NCBI GenBank assembly: GCA_015680905.1 | Contig: CM027381.1 | Span: 65,523,501-65,587,500, forward strand | Direction: 5' to 3' | Source of the DNA: Coptis chinensis | Taxonomy: Eukaryota; Streptophyta; Magnoliopsida; Ranunculales; Ranunculaceae | DNA length: 64,000 bases | Part shown: positions 33,111 through 44,870 of the stretch, in pieces | Numbering within the stretch: position 1 is the stretch's first letter | How the letters are laid out: each line of letters begins with the position of its first letter | The notes under the pieces: model-generated | Database searches by the model: none | The model's input: the letters and a program-made list of their open reading frames with translations, nothing else | What the model was told of the DNA's origin: nothing | Made by a program: the position numbers and the translations under genes

Positions 33111-36100
33111 CGATCTACGCCTGGAATTGCCGGGGTATTGGTTCCACCACGGCGATTCAACATATAAAGGACCAGATGGGGGTGCTGGAAGTGGATATAG
33201 TGTGCTTGTCTGAAACAAAGGTAGATAGGAGGCGTATAGAGATGATTAGCAAGAGGTTGAAATTGGGTAGATGCTTTTGTGTACCTGCTGAAGGTTTGAG
33301 TGGTGGTTTGGCTATCATGTGGAAGGATGGTGTGGACCTGGAAGTGCTTGGGGCTACTAAGAACCAGATAACAGGTAAAATTTCAAATTACTACAACAAG
33401 ACTTCTTTTTTCTTTTCTTTTGTATATGGAGATCCTGTTCCTAGTCATAGAGAAAGAGTCTGGAATGAGCTCAGAGACATTGCTCCTTTGATACCTGGTC
33501 CTTGGTGCCTGTTTGGGGACTTTAATGCTATTTCTAGTCTAAATGACAAAGTGGAAGTAAAACTAACCAAGTACATGCTGGACTTTAACAATTTTATCAA
33601 TGACCTGGGGCTAGTGGATTTGGGGTTCAAGGGACCAAAATTCACTTGGAATAACAATAGAACCCCAGGAGCTCATGTACTTGAGAGGTTGGATCGTGCT
33701 ATGGCCACCCCCCAATGGTTGACTTGCTTTCCTCAGGCTATAGTCAGGAATGTGGCTAATGCTTCTTCTGATCACTTGGATATGCATATTTCACTCTTTA
33801 ACCATGAGAACTGTGGCTTAAAACCCTTTAGATTCTTTAGTATGTGGTTGTCTGATATTTCGTGTAAACCTTGTATAGACGAGGCTTGGAAGTCTGCTAT
33901 GCATGAGATGCCTGACAAAAATGTGCTCAATAGATTAAATGCTACCAGAGACAATCTATCTTATTGGAATAAAAATGTCTTTGGTAACATTTTTCATACC
34001 ATCAGGAAAACTCAAAAAAAGCTGGAATATGTTTTAACTAAGCCTTTCAATATAGAAAATCATTATAAAGCTAAGGCTCTCAAAGCTACTTTGCTTGAGT
34101 GGTATGCGAAGGAAGAATCCTATTGGAAGCAAAAATCCACCAACCATTGGATCAAAGAGGGGGGGAAAAATACTAAGTTTTTCCATCTCTCTACTATATA
34201 CAGGAGGAGGAAGAATAGGATTGATAGCATAAAAGACAATGATGGGAACTGGCAAGTTGGAAGAGAAGATGTGGGCAAGGCTGTTAATGATTACTTTGGT
34301 AACATTTTCTCTTCTGACTGCCCTAATACCAATAATAAGATTTTGGATCTTTTTACTCCTGTTATTACTGACAAAGAGAATGAACTTCTCACTGCTATCC
34401 CAACTGCTGCTGACATTTGGCAAGTGGTTAGGAAGCTTAGGAAGCTCAAGGCTCTTGGGCCTGATGGGTTCCAAGGAGTTTTTTACCAGGACTGCTGGGA
34501 TATTATAGGGGATTGTATCACAACCTTTGTGCAAGATTTCTTTGTTTCTGGTAAGTTGAATCCTAGTTTCAATGAAACCTACATAGCTCTGATTCCCAAA
34601 GTGTCTAACCCTGATCACATGTCCAAATTCAGACCTATTAGTCTATGCAATTTTAGCTATAAGATTATCTCTAAGATTATGGTTAATAGGCTGAAGTGCC
34701 ATATAAACAAGATTGTGTCCCCATTCCAAGGAGCCTTCATAAAGGGGAGGAATATAGGGGATAACATTGGGTTAGCATGTGAAGCTTTCCATAACATGAA
34801 GAGTATGAAAGCAAAGAAACATGGATGGATGGCTTTAAAGATGGATATGGCAAAGGCCTATGATAGGGTGGAGTGGTCCTTCCTTGATGGCATCTTTAAT
34901 AAACTTGGGTTTAGTGACACTTGGAGAAATTTGATCCTCTAATGCCTTACTACTGTATCTTTCAAAGTCATGCTTAATGGATCCCCTATTGAAAAAATTG
35001 ACCCTGAAAGGGGTCTTAGGCAAGGGGATCCGTTATCTCCTTATTTGTTTATTTTGGTTTCTGAGGCCTTATCAAGGATGCTTACACAAGCTGAGGATAA
35101 GGGAGAGATCCAAGGAATAAAAATCAAGAGGAACTCTCCTGCTATCACTCATCTCCTGTATGCAGATGATTTGATTATTTTCTCTAAAGCTACCCCTGAA
35201 GATAGCAATCACCTTAAGGCTATCTTGCAGGAGTATTGTGATGCCTCTGGTCAGCTGATTAACTATGACAAATCAAGCATTTTCTTTAGTAGAAATGTCA
35301 GATTTCGAGTTAAGTTTAAACAGAAAAGATTCTGGAGAATGAAGCTGTTTGATCCTAAGGATAAGTATCTTGGGGTTCCAATCATGTTATCCAGAAAGAA
35401 ATCTGAGAATTTTGACTATCTTGTAGACAAGGTACATGGCAAGATCAGGGGTTGGAAAGCTAAGGTGCTATCCCAGGCTGGGAGAGTAACCCTGATACAA
35501 GCTGTGGCCCAGGCAACCCCTCTGTATGCCATGGCTACCTACCTTCTCCCTGTCTCTACTTGTGACAAGATAGACAAAGCTTGCAGAGATTTTTTCTGGA
35601 ATGGGTCCTATAAATCTAATAGTGTCCACACCATTGGGTGGGGGCAATTGTGCAAACCTAAACAAGTGGGAGGTTTGGGTTTTCGCAAAGCTAGAGATAT
35701 GAATATAGCCATGCTTGCCAAACTACCTTGGAAGGCTGCTACTGACTTAGAGTCCTTGTGGACTAGAGTCTTCACCAGCATTTATAGTAAAAATTGGATT
35801 GGGGATGTGTTAAAACCTCCTGGAACAGCATCCTACTTCTGGAAGGGGGTGCATAAGGTGTTTAATCTCATGAGTGGGGGTTTGATCTGGAGCATTGGAA
35901 ATGGGTTAACCACTTCTCTTCTTCATGACCCCTGGCTTTGTAAAGAAGGTAGACCTAGCACCCTTAAAGAACTGGGAGTTGATCACCCAGAACTTGAGAG
36001 GGCACATGTGGTTGATATGTTCCTTCCCAGTGGCAATGGATGGGATATAGGAAAATTGAACTAGCTTTTCCCACCTCTTATCAGCAAACAGATCCAAGAG

Positions 36101-37219
36101 GTGGTGGTGAGGCCTTTGGGGGCCAAAAAAGACAAGATGATATGGTCTGAAGATGGGAAAGGGGCTTTTACTGTGAAGACTGCCTATAAATTCTTTAACC
36201 AAAGAAGTTGGGAAGGGCAGTCCTCAAGTTTCAGTCAGAAGACCATATCTAGAATATGGACATCAACTCTCCCAGCTCACATACAACTGTTCCTTTGGAA
36301 AGTTTACAAAAGAACCTTACCCATGGGGGATTTACTTATGGAAAGGAATATGAATGGGGAATTTGCATGTCCTTTTTGTTGGAGTACTATGGAAACAGAT
36401 ACACATCTCTTTTTTGGATGTGACTGGGTCAGAAGTGCTTGGTTTGGGTCAGAGCTTGGACTTCATGTGCAGCTGGATAGTGGGAATACTATCAGATCAT
36501 GGCTGGACAAGTTTCTGATGTGGTGTTCTAGTGCAGAGGAATACATTAACCAAGCAGGAGTCTACAGCTGTGTCTTGCTTTACCATATTTGGGAAGCTAG
36601 AAATGAAGCAAAGTTTGAGCTTAAGATTCCTAACAGGGCAAGTCTTCTAAGGAGAAGCTCAGTTGTCACACAAAGCTGCTGCAAAGCATTCAGAGAAGAT
36701 CTTCCTAACCCTCCCCTTAATCCACCTCCAATAAATGATCTAACGTCTTTGTTTCCTGTAATTCCTAGAGATAGCATTCTCATAAGATTTGATGCTGCTT
36801 TCCACAGGGATACAGGATGTGCTAGTGCGGGGTGTCTGGCTTGGAATGATGTCGGTGATTTGGTTGGAGCTGCTGTTAGGAGTTTTAAAGCTAAGGGCCC
36901 TGAAGAAGTTGAGATGGTGGCAAGTGAAGTAGCTACTCTGCTGGCTTGTTTTTTAGGCAGTTATAACTATGTGTTTCAAGGGGACTGTAAAGAGGTCATA
37001 CAGTCTTTTAATGGGGATGGATGTAGATGGAGTTTGCAAGCTTTACATTTTGCTATAACAAAACTGTTAAGTAAGTTAGAGTCTGTAATATTCAGCTGGG
37101 TGCGTCGGTCTGTAAATGGTGATGCTCACCAGTTAGCTCAGTGGGCAATCCACCAGCTACCTTTAACAGCTCTGCTAATGTGTATGGTGGAGACAAACTC
37201 TGTGCCTTTATGGCTTTAA
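33107..37219 (+). pseudogene. LINE ORF2: endonuclease, reverse transcriptase, RNase H
   Basis: A single frame of about 1370 codons has just two stops (34940-34942 and 36062-36064). APE-type endonuclease: YAWNCRGIG, CLSETKVD, LFGDFNAI and SSDHLDMHI. RT: FRPISLCNFSYKIISKIM, GAFIKGRNIGDN, ALKMDMAKAYDRVEWSFL (first Asp), GLRQGDPLSPYLF and the active site LLYADDLIIF. A zf-RVT region follows: FACPFCWSTMETDTHLFFGC (about 36361-36420). The C-terminal RNase H starts IRFDAAFHRDTG at about 36783. Target-primed reverse transcription would be its role. Order and length fit plant L1 elements. Confidence 0.93.
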
Positions 37220-37309
37220 GGTTTAATATATAATATGGAAAGTTTATCGAAAAAAAAAAAGCTTTTCTTGAAACAGTACGTAAAGTGAGAAAAACATTTT
37301 CAAAATGAT

Positions 37310-37480
37310 GCACTAGTTCAAAACAGTGCATTATGTCGAAAAGGTGCGACTTTTCGAAATGTGCACTGGTTCGAAACAATGTATCATGCCGAAAATGTGT
37401 GACCTTTCAAATTAAAATAGGCACTGGTTCGAAACAGTGTTTTATGCTGAAATGGTGTGTCTTTTCGAAATATGTGACTT
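37310..37480 (+). repeat. TTCGAAA-rich tandem units in Copia-3 5' LTR
   Basis: Three imperfect units starting GCACTRGTTC at 37310, 37363 and 37421 each carry several TTCGAAA motifs or near matches. The same array lies in the 3' LTR at 39951-40111. Confidence 0.8.
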
Positions 37481-37935
37481 TTCAAAGAATTGCTTACTTT
37501 TTCCCAAGAGTCACTGTGTTGTTTCGAAGAGGCACCACTCACCTATAAATAGTGAATGAATTTAGAGAGAAAGACACACCAGATCACACAAAGTTCTGAT
37601 CTTTTTCTTCTCCCTCTGTTCTTAGTCAAATACTATATTGTGTTCACTAAATCTATAGAATTGAAGTGCTAACTTTCTATAGAAGGAAATCCGTTCTATC
37701 TTAGGGAGACAATTTCCTATCAACCTTCAAGCACCGTGAGAGGAAAATATGTCTTAAGAACATAATGAATCTTCACTAGGCTCGGATTTAATCATTGGTA
37801 AATTAAGTTCATTAGTTGAACTAAAAGGTTTGTTTGTTTGTTGAACTAAAGGTTTGTTCATGATATATTTGTTATATCAATTTGATTTTCTTGTTTACTT
37901 AACAATAAGTATATTTTTGGAATAAGTTTCCTACA

Positions 37936-38869
37936 AACTTAAGATAGTTTTCTTTCCGGTTTATATTTATTGTTAAGTTCAAATACACTAACAATTTTAA
38001 AGCGGAAGAGATTGTAATATGGTAGAAAATTTTCTCACCATAGATACTGGATTTGACGGCACGGTTTTATTGGTAAAGAAAATGGTGGGACAGTAAAGGG
38101 AATCATCGCCTAAATGCCTAATAATAGCCTTTCAGTTTTGATTGGTTATGGTTTGGGCCTGATTAGTAAAAAGGTATGCATTGTTCGAAAGGACACACGT
38201 TCGAAAAATAGGCTATGTTCGAAACGTACACATGTTCGAAAAGTAAGTACAATTATATTTGGAAAGGCAAAACACTTGAAGCGGTACCACATGTTGTCAA
38301 GAAACGGTTGAAACCAATCATTTTTCAAGTCATTCTTGGAATGGACTTCTTGAAAACAAACAAGGTGGTGGTAATGCCACACTTAGGGGGGGGGGATTAT
38401 GATCCAAGATTTCGAGAATCCTTGCTTCATTTCAGATGTTAGGAATGGCAGGTGCTAAAAGGGTTCTAAAATTGTTTTATTATTTGTAAGATTTATGTGT
38501 TTTACTATTGCGCCAAAGAGTACCAATAAAGAATTGCTTAAGATATTATTTTGTAAGCATACTTGTAAGCAAAATTGAGGTCTTAAAAGTGTTTTTGACA
38601 ATATATGAATGATATGTGACATTCTTTAACAAGACGCCTCACTTGAAAAACATATATATCTAAATGGTTTTCCAATTTATTGACTTTGTCATGAGAAATT
38701 AGAAAATGTGGGGGATTATGTATCTTCTTGAATTAATCAATTCAAAATTAGAAATTTGTTGAAGCATTACTCAAAAGACATCAAATGTGGTGTTTTACTC
38801 TAGGAGAGATGAATAAATTTCAAGGAAATCCTTATAGCAAACGTGCATAGCAATGTCCACTATGGAATC
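37936..38869 (+). other. Copia-3 interior, mostly unrecognised
   Basis: A short frame from the ATG at about 38019 (MVENFLTIDTGFDGT) may be a remnant of gag. At 38173-38245 more TTCGAAA motifs occur, like those in the LTR. One frame near 38330-38380 reads VILGMDFLKTNKVVVMPHLG, resembling the end of a retroelement aspartic protease, but this is weak. A G tract at 38385-38395 precedes GATTATG. There is no intact gene. Confidence 0.4.
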
Positions 38870-39203
38870 ATAATTCATAGCATTGGACGAGGCTGTAAAA
38901 GAAGCTGAGTGACTTCAAAATTTCTTAGAGGATATTCCAAACTGAGCTAAACCTGTGTCAGTAGTGTGTATACACTGTGACAGCCAATCTGCTATTGGTA
39001 GAGCACAGAGTAGCATGTATAACGAGAAGTCTCGACACATACGTCGTAGACAAACCACCGTTAGACAATTGCTCTCAAATGGAGTTATCTCAATCGACTA
39101 TGTAAGGTCAAAATATAACATTGCGGATCCGCTTACAAAAGGTTTAACAAGAGAACAAGTGGAAAGATTATCAAGGGGAATGGGCTTAAAGCCTTTGAGA
39201 TAA
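38870..39203 (+). pseudogene. Copia-3 RNase H C-terminal fragment
   Basis: FIALDEAVKEAE, a stop, then NFLEDIPN and IHCDSQSAIGRAQSSMYN (catalytic Asp at about 38978) lead to KSRHIRRRQTTVRQLL, SIDYVRSKYNIADPLTKGL. This is the end of a copia pol of a lineage different from Copia-1 and Copia-2. Everything upstream in pol is missing. Confidence 0.85.
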
Positions 39204-39815
39204 TCAACTAAGAGTCCTTATAATGGAAAAACCAACCTAGTTGACTGGAGATCCCAAGATCTAGGTTTAATGGGCCAACTGAATTATGTTTGTGACTCAG
39301 TTAGTACTGGAGAGTAATATTATACTCTAACCCATTCCTATATAAGACAGTGCATATCTGCCGCAAGAACCAGAATAAGTCAAGCTTTTAATGATTTACT
39401 ATATCTTGGAAAGTTATGTTATCCAAGTAGAGTATTGCAGAATACTCTTTATAGAAATCACCTATGTTAGTGTGAAGTGGGGCCGACTTCTATAAGAATT
39501 TTAAAGGCAAATGTCTTAAAAGCACTATCTGAAACCAATAAGTGTTCAAGGCTAAAATGAATACAAACGTGAGAACCAACAGTATTCGAGAAGGTACTGC
39601 GTGAAGATGATTGTCTAGGTTTATACAAACAGCTGACAGTTCAAGGACATTAATTGAAGTCTACTGATCATCCAATTAAATCCGATCATCTTTCACTAAG
39701 GCAAGTTCAAGGCCTCCCATGCTACTTGACCTGATGCAGTATCTTTTCATTTGTAAAAGAATAGAAATCCAATATTTATGATAGAATAAGCCAAATTTTT
39801 ATTCATGTGGGGGAT
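39204..39815 (+). other. Copia-3 3' untranslated interior
   Basis: No coding sequence. It runs from the RNase H stop to the polypurine tract at 39807-39814, as expected for the 3' leader of a copia element. Confidence 0.6.
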
Positions 39816-40561
39816 TGTTAAAAAAAATGGATTTGTACAAATCCATGGAGATATGAATGAGTAATTTGTCTCCCAAGTTATCCCACATTGAGATGAAATG
39901 GGTTTCTCTTGAAACAGTACGTAAAGTGAGAAAAACATTTTCAAAAGGATGCACTAGTTCGAAATAGTACATTATGCCGAAAAGGTGCGACCTTTCGAAA
40001 TGTGCACTAGTTTGAAATAGTGCATCATGTCGAAAAGGTGTGTGACCTTTCGAAATAGGCACTGGTTCAAAACAGTGTTTTATGCAGAAATGGTGTGTCT
40101 TTTCGAAACATGTGACTTTTCAAAGAATTGCTTACTTTTTCCCAAGAGTCACTGTGTTATTTCGAAGAGGCACCACTCACCTATAAATAGTGAATGAATT
40201 TGGAGAGAAAGACACACCAGATCACACAGAGTTTTGATCTTTCTCTTCTCTCTCTATTTTTAGTCAAATACTATGTTGTGTTCGCTAAGTCTATAGAATT
40301 GAAGTGCTAGCTTTCTATAAAAGGAAATCCGTTCTATCTTGGGAGACAGTTTCCAATCAACCTTCAAGCACCGTGAGGGGGAAAATCTGTCTTAAGGACA
40401 TAGTGAATCTTCACTAGGCTCGGATTTAATCATTAGTAAATTAAGTTCATTAGTTTGAACTAAAAGGTTTGTTTGTTTATTGAACTAAAGGTTTGTTCAT
40501 GATATATTTGATTTTCTTGTTTACTTAACAATAAGTATATTTTTGGAATAAGTTTCCTACA
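39816..40561 (+). repeat. Copia-3 3' LTR
   Basis: 746 bp, uninterrupted, starting TGTTAAAAAAAATGG and ending TTTCCTACA. The TTCGAAA array is at 39951-40111 and the TATA box at 40182-40190. It defines the LINE insertion point in its partner. Confidence 0.9.
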
Positions 40562-40586
40562 TGAACTTAGTCCTTTTCTAGCTTTA

Positions 40587-41121
40587 TGTGAGGGAGTGAT
40601 ATTCTCATTCAGGAATATCAAGCACGTGCTCAGCATGGTGGAAATACCACACCGACCTCTGACTTACTTCTCCGACCTACATCACTAGCTCGCGTCCACG
40701 AGCTACGAGATCGCTCTAGAACAGATCATATCACTACGCAGATCGTTTTATATCATGACTCACCCTATCTTCTAGAAGCAATCATGACCAAAGCTGCATT
40801 TACACAAATATTTGCCTCAAGCTACTAACCACGGCTACTAATCCCCATCATTACAACATGTCTATCAACACAGTTCTCGCACACCTTCTTAATCTCCACC
40901 CTACATTTGTGTTGATCTTTACATGTGTTGGGATAAGATTCACTTTCACCATCTATAAATACCTCCCACATGAACTACGCCATACCTGATTCTTCTCTCC
41001 CTCCAGAATCAAGAGAAGATACGTAGACAGTTCGCTCATCAATGAACTTGGTCTTTACCATATTTAATCATATTCCCCCTCCATCCCTGTATGTAAAGGT
41101 GAACTAAAACGCTCCTTTACA
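40587..41121 (+). repeat. Gypsy-A 5' LTR
   Basis: 535 bp, starting TGTGAGGGAGTGATATTC and ending CTCCTTTACA. The TATA box CTATAAATA is at 40953-40961. Very similar to the 3' LTR, and clearly related to the Gypsy-B LTR. Confidence 0.95.
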
Positions 41122-41122
41122 T

Positions 41123-41138
41123 TGGTGCCATCTGTGGT
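41123..41138 (+). other. Gypsy-A primer binding site
   Basis: TGGTGCCATCTGTGGT follows the LTR after one base. Gypsy-B has TAGCGCCGTCTGTGGT at the same place. The common form TGGCGCCGTCTGTGG is seen in many plant Tat-type elements; the tRNA was not determined here. Confidence 0.7.
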
Positions 41139-41206
41139 CTTGATTTCTTGAGAAACCACTTCACAAGTTCTTAAACCAAAAAGAAAAGTACTCAAGCCCA
41201 CGAAGC

Positions 41207-42640
41207 ATGGCAAGCCTCAAAGCTCAAATCCAGAGTTTGGCAGGTCAGCTAGGAACGATGAATGAGCAAATCACCTTGCTCAGGCAGGAGAACGTCATAC
41301 TTCGTGCGCAAGTAGACACGCATAATCCACCTGCTACCTTAGCAGAGGACAACATCAACGAGGTTAATCAACAGATTAGCGAACTGTCACAACGGATCGA
41401 CCAAAGTGCAGTCAAGAAAGACGCCAACCAGATTGTCCAAAAAATGCTGAAGACATACCGCACGTCCCTGTTCACTACTGAGGTACTTAGTAGAGCTTCT
41501 CCTCCAGATTTCGTCCAACCACGTTTTTCGATGTATGATGGTAGCACGTGTCCTGGTCAGCACGTAGCTCACTATATTCAAAGCCTTGCACTTTATAGTG
41601 CACTGGAGTTTGATCATCTTCATTGTCGTTTGTTTTCCACCAGTCTCAAAGATGGCGCACTCGATTGGTTCTTTTCACTCGAGCCAGACTCGATAAAGGC
41701 CTTCGAGCAACTCACCGATCTGTTTGCTAGTCAGCATGTCCACAACAGACGTAAGAAAGTTGATCTTGATTCACTCTTCCAGCTATCATTTGGCGAAGAT
41801 GAAACCATTCGCCAATTCTTAGGTCGGTTCAAAGCTGAACTGTTATGCATGGAGAGTGGTCTCAAAGAGTCCTTTGCCACACTAGCATTCTCCATCGCCT
41901 GTCGAGTGTGCAAGACAGACCTCTCCAGGTCACTGATGAAAGAGTGTCAAGAAATGATGTCCGAGCTATATGCTCGAGTAGACAAGTACATTAAGTTACA
42001 AGAAAGCCTGAAGTGTCACGACCTAACAGAAGAACAAAGTAGCAGCGATCTCCGACGATGATCTCCGACGATGCCCCACCTACCAAAAAGTGGTCCAGAC
42101 CGCAGGAATAAAAGTCGGGGAACAGAACAAACAACAACCGAGAGTTCACTGTCCTCACACGATCTCCTAGTTACATACTGGACAAGATCAAGCGAGTTGC
42201 ATACTACCGACCTGATGTACGGCAACCAGCAGATCGACCTGACAAGCTTTACTGCGCTTTCCACCAAGCAAAATGTCACGATACTGATGCGTGGTGGGGC
42301 TAAAGCATTACCTTTAGGACCTCATCGAAGCAGGACATATCAAGCAATACACCAACATCGCCGATGGCGATCTTCACCATAAACTTATGGCTCACAGGGT
42401 GGGTAGTAGAACTCCACCCCGCCATGATCACCACAATGTTCAAGCTCGTTCCCGTAGCAAAGGACGATCAAGAGACCGTTCTCGTCATGAGCGACGTCAG
42501 CACTCGTCAGATCGTGACAATGACAGAACTATTCATATGATCACTTTTCCAGATGATTCAGTAACATCATCCAGAGAGAAAAGAAGGCGTGTTGGCGCCC
42601 TTCAAGAAGTTAACCATTTCTCTTCCTAGGCCGCACCTGC
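41207..42640 (+). pseudogene. Gypsy-A gag
   Basis: The first part (41207-42061) begins MASLKAQIQSLAGQLG with a heptad-rich coiled coil to about residue 85. The Retrotrans_gag domain follows: GSTCPGQHVAHYIQSL, KDGALDWFFSLEP, FGEDETIRQFLGRFKAELL. A duplicated ATCTCCGACGATG at 42046-42071 introduces a stop and frame change. Another frame then gives YRPDVRQPAD and CAFHQAKCHDTDAW, the gag zinc-like motif, with its last Cys changed to Trp and a 1-nt deletion. A basic Arg/Ser-rich tail (42400-42540) ends at 42629. Confidence 0.86.
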
Positions 42641-43247
42641 TCCACGCAATTCCGGTCGCAGTTCAGGTGATATCACTTTTACAAAGGCCGACCTCAACAA
42701 GGTTTGCCTCCTGCACAATGACGCACTAGTAGTCCATGTCAAAATCAACGACTGGACAATCAAGCGTGAATTGACTGACCCTGGTAGTTCGTGCGACATT
42801 TTGTTCTACCATACCATCCAACAGATAAACTTGCCCAAGTCAGTCTTCATAGATCCGATTGCTCCTCTTTACGAGTTCAATGGCTCCAGAGCCTACGCAA
42901 TTGGTGATATCATACTCCCTGTTTATGTGGGATCGCGAGAAGATAAAGTCAGCTTCAAGACACGTTTCAGTGTCCTGGACATCAAGTTGTCCTACAACGT
43001 CATCCTAGGACGGCGTTGGATTCATCAAATGCAAGCTATCTTGGCAACACTGGATCAAGTCCTCTGCTTTCCAAGCCCTAGGGGCATGATGGAGCTTCGA
43101 AGCAATCAGCTCAAGGCTTACCATTGTAACCAAATACTTTCAGGGATCAAGACCGCTGACTTACCTATCAGTATAAGGAACGAGCCCACCAGCTACACAA
43201 TGGCCAAAGACTTGGTCATTGAAGTCAGAGCCAAAGCACCAAAATAG
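42640..43247 (+). pseudogene. Gypsy-A aspartic protease
   Basis: LTDPGSSCDILFYHTI carries the active-site Asp in a DPGSS context. LYEFNGSRAYAIGDIILPV, FSVLDIKLSYNVILGRRWIH and the RRWIHQMQA tail complete the retropepsin fold. The frame is open from 42771 to 43247. Upstream, the linker has a TAG stop at about 42628. A Pro/Val/Thr-rich spacer with repeated TPEV-type units (43250-43540) links it to RT. Confidence 0.86.
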
Positions 43248-43393
43248 AACGCTGGGGGCTCCAGCAAGAAGGTCTATTCATCTGTAAAGACCCCAAAGGT
43301 TGCTAAAGCAGTTGTTGATCCACTAGTCAGAACTCCAGAAGTCGTTCCAGCAGTCGTTACTCCACCTGTCACGACCCCAGATATCGCCCCACC

Positions 43394-44870
43394 ATGTCTC
43401 ATACAACCAATACAACTTCAGAAGATCACTCCAGCCTCTGTTGTCATGACCACAGAAGTCACACCATACCCTGTTGTCGTAACCACAGAAGTCGCTCCAG
43501 TTCCTGCGGCCAAAATCCCATTATTCCTCAGATCGACCAAGCATTTCCAGAACGCAGTCTCCCAGAGGACGCTCAACCACCACAAGCCATGGTACAAACT
43601 GAAGAAAGGCAGCGAGTGAACTTAGAAACCGAAGACGATCCTACATTCGTCTATGTAGGGGCTAACCTTGATCCTACACTCAAGGCCCAGCTTGTAAACT
43701 TTTTATCCATGAATAAAGATGTTTTCGCTTGGTCGTATATTAATGTACCGGGTATAGATCCTAATGTTGCATGTCATAGACTAAATGTCAACCCTCAGGT
43801 TCAACCAGTTCGACAGCGACTTAGGAGACTATCACTGCGGTTTCAAAAAGCAATCAACGATGAGGTCGACAAGCTCAAACAAGTTGGTTTCATCCGAAAG
43901 GTAGATTACCCCGAATGGATTGCTAACATAGTAGCAGTCCCAAAGAAGAATTGCACAGTTCGCCTTTGCGTTGACTTCACCAATGTCAACCAAGAAACAC
44001 CTAAGGACAGCTTTCCTTTACCTAGAATCGACCGACTTGTGGACCAAACCTGTGGCCACGAGCTCCTGTCTTTCATGGATGCATATAATGGGTATAACCA
44101 AATACCACTCACTGAAGAAGACCAAGAGAAGACGTCATTCATTACAGAGCAGGGAATTTATTGCTACAACGTCCTCCTGTTCGGTCTCAATAATGCTGGA
44201 GCGACTTATCAACGACTGGTCACTGACATGTTCCAAGACATGTTAGGGGATACCATGGCAGTCTACATTGATGACATGATCATCAAAAGTAAGAAAGCAG
44301 GTGACCACCTTACTCACCTCGAGCAAGCGTTTTCCAGGTTACGCCAAACTCAAATGAAACTGAATCCAGAAAAATGCCTTTTTGGAGCATCTTCTGGGAA
44401 GTTTCTAAGATACCAAGTATCACAACGCGGGATCGAGGCTAACCCAGACCAAATCCGAGCGTTCTTGGACATGCCTGATCCACAGACAAAGAAGCAAATA
44501 CAGAAGCTATCAGGAATGGTCGCAGCACTTAACCGATTCATCTCCAGGGCGTCAAACAAATGCCAACCGTTCTTGCAACTTCTTAAAAAAGGTGAGCAGT
44601 TCTCCTGAAGTGACCAGTGCCACCAAGCGTTCTCCACCCTCAAAAAGTACCTGACTACACCTCCCGTCCTGGCAAAACCAACAGATGGCGAAACGCTGGG
44701 GCTTTATCTAGCAATATCGTACTTTGCCATTAGTTCGGTTCTCTTCAAAGAAGAAAACAACTCAGAGAAACCGATCTACTTTACAAGTAAGACACTAACT
44801 CCAGCTAAAAAGAACTACTCTTACATAGAAAGAGCAGTACTCGCATTGTTGAATCGGAGTTGTCTTAGTG
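43394..44870 (+). pseudogene. Gypsy-A reverse transcriptase and RNase H start
   Basis: RT: VFAWSYINVPGIDPNV, DEVDKLKQVGFIRKVDYPEW, ANIVAVPKKN, RLCVDFTNVNQETPKD, ELLSFMDAYNGYNQIPL (first Asp), FGLNNAGATYQRLV and the intact active site AVYIDDMIIKSKK (about 44258-44290). The thumb region has LGMVAALNRFISRA-type sequence. A TGA at 44608 (likely from TGG) precedes HQAFSTLKKYL and the RNase H start LGLYLAISYFAISSVLF, PIYFTSKTLTPAKKNYSYIE. The frame ends at 44853, where about 0.3 kb present in Gypsy-B is deleted. Confidence 0.92.

Larger units (their letters stand above)
30775..37261 (+). mobile_element. L1-type LINE, almost complete
   Basis: A 6.5-kb element with a 5' leader containing a CA microsatellite (30881-30902), ORF1 (30928-33110), ORF2 (33107-37219) and a short 3' UTR ending in 11 A (37250-37260). 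It sits in the Copia-3 LTR: the LTR sequence GAGATGAAATG before it and TTTTCTTGAAACAG after it are contiguous in the other LTR. No target-site duplication is visible at the junction. ORF2 has only two in-frame stops, so the insertion is fairly young. Confidence 0.92.
30691..37935 (+). repeat. Copia-3 5' LTR, interrupted by LINE
   Basis: The first 84 bp (30691-30774) and the last 674 bp (37262-37935) together align with 39816-40561. TATAAATAG at 37544-37552 is the likely promoter box. Three imperfect units of about 53-58 bp with TTCGAAA cores start at 37310, 37363 and 37421. Confidence 0.88.
30691..40561 (+). mobile_element. Copia-3: internally deleted LTR element in PSF1 intron, hit by a LINE
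   Basis: Two LTRs of about 750 bp (30691-30774 joined to 37262-37935; 39816-40561) begin TGTTA and end CTACA. The interior is only 1.9 kb and keeps a copia RNase H tail, so this is a deletion derivative. A polypurine tract (GTGGGGGA at 39807-39814) precedes the 3' LTR. No standard tRNA primer site is seen after 37935. The flanks (GGAAA on the left, TGAAC on the right) do not match, so no clear target-site duplication exists. The 5' LTR carries a 6.5-kb LINE. Confidence 0.85.

Noticed and set aside
30677..40566. A target-site duplication for Copia-3 (GAAAT or GGAAA against TGAAC).
   Set aside because: The flanks do not match well at any reasonable boundary.
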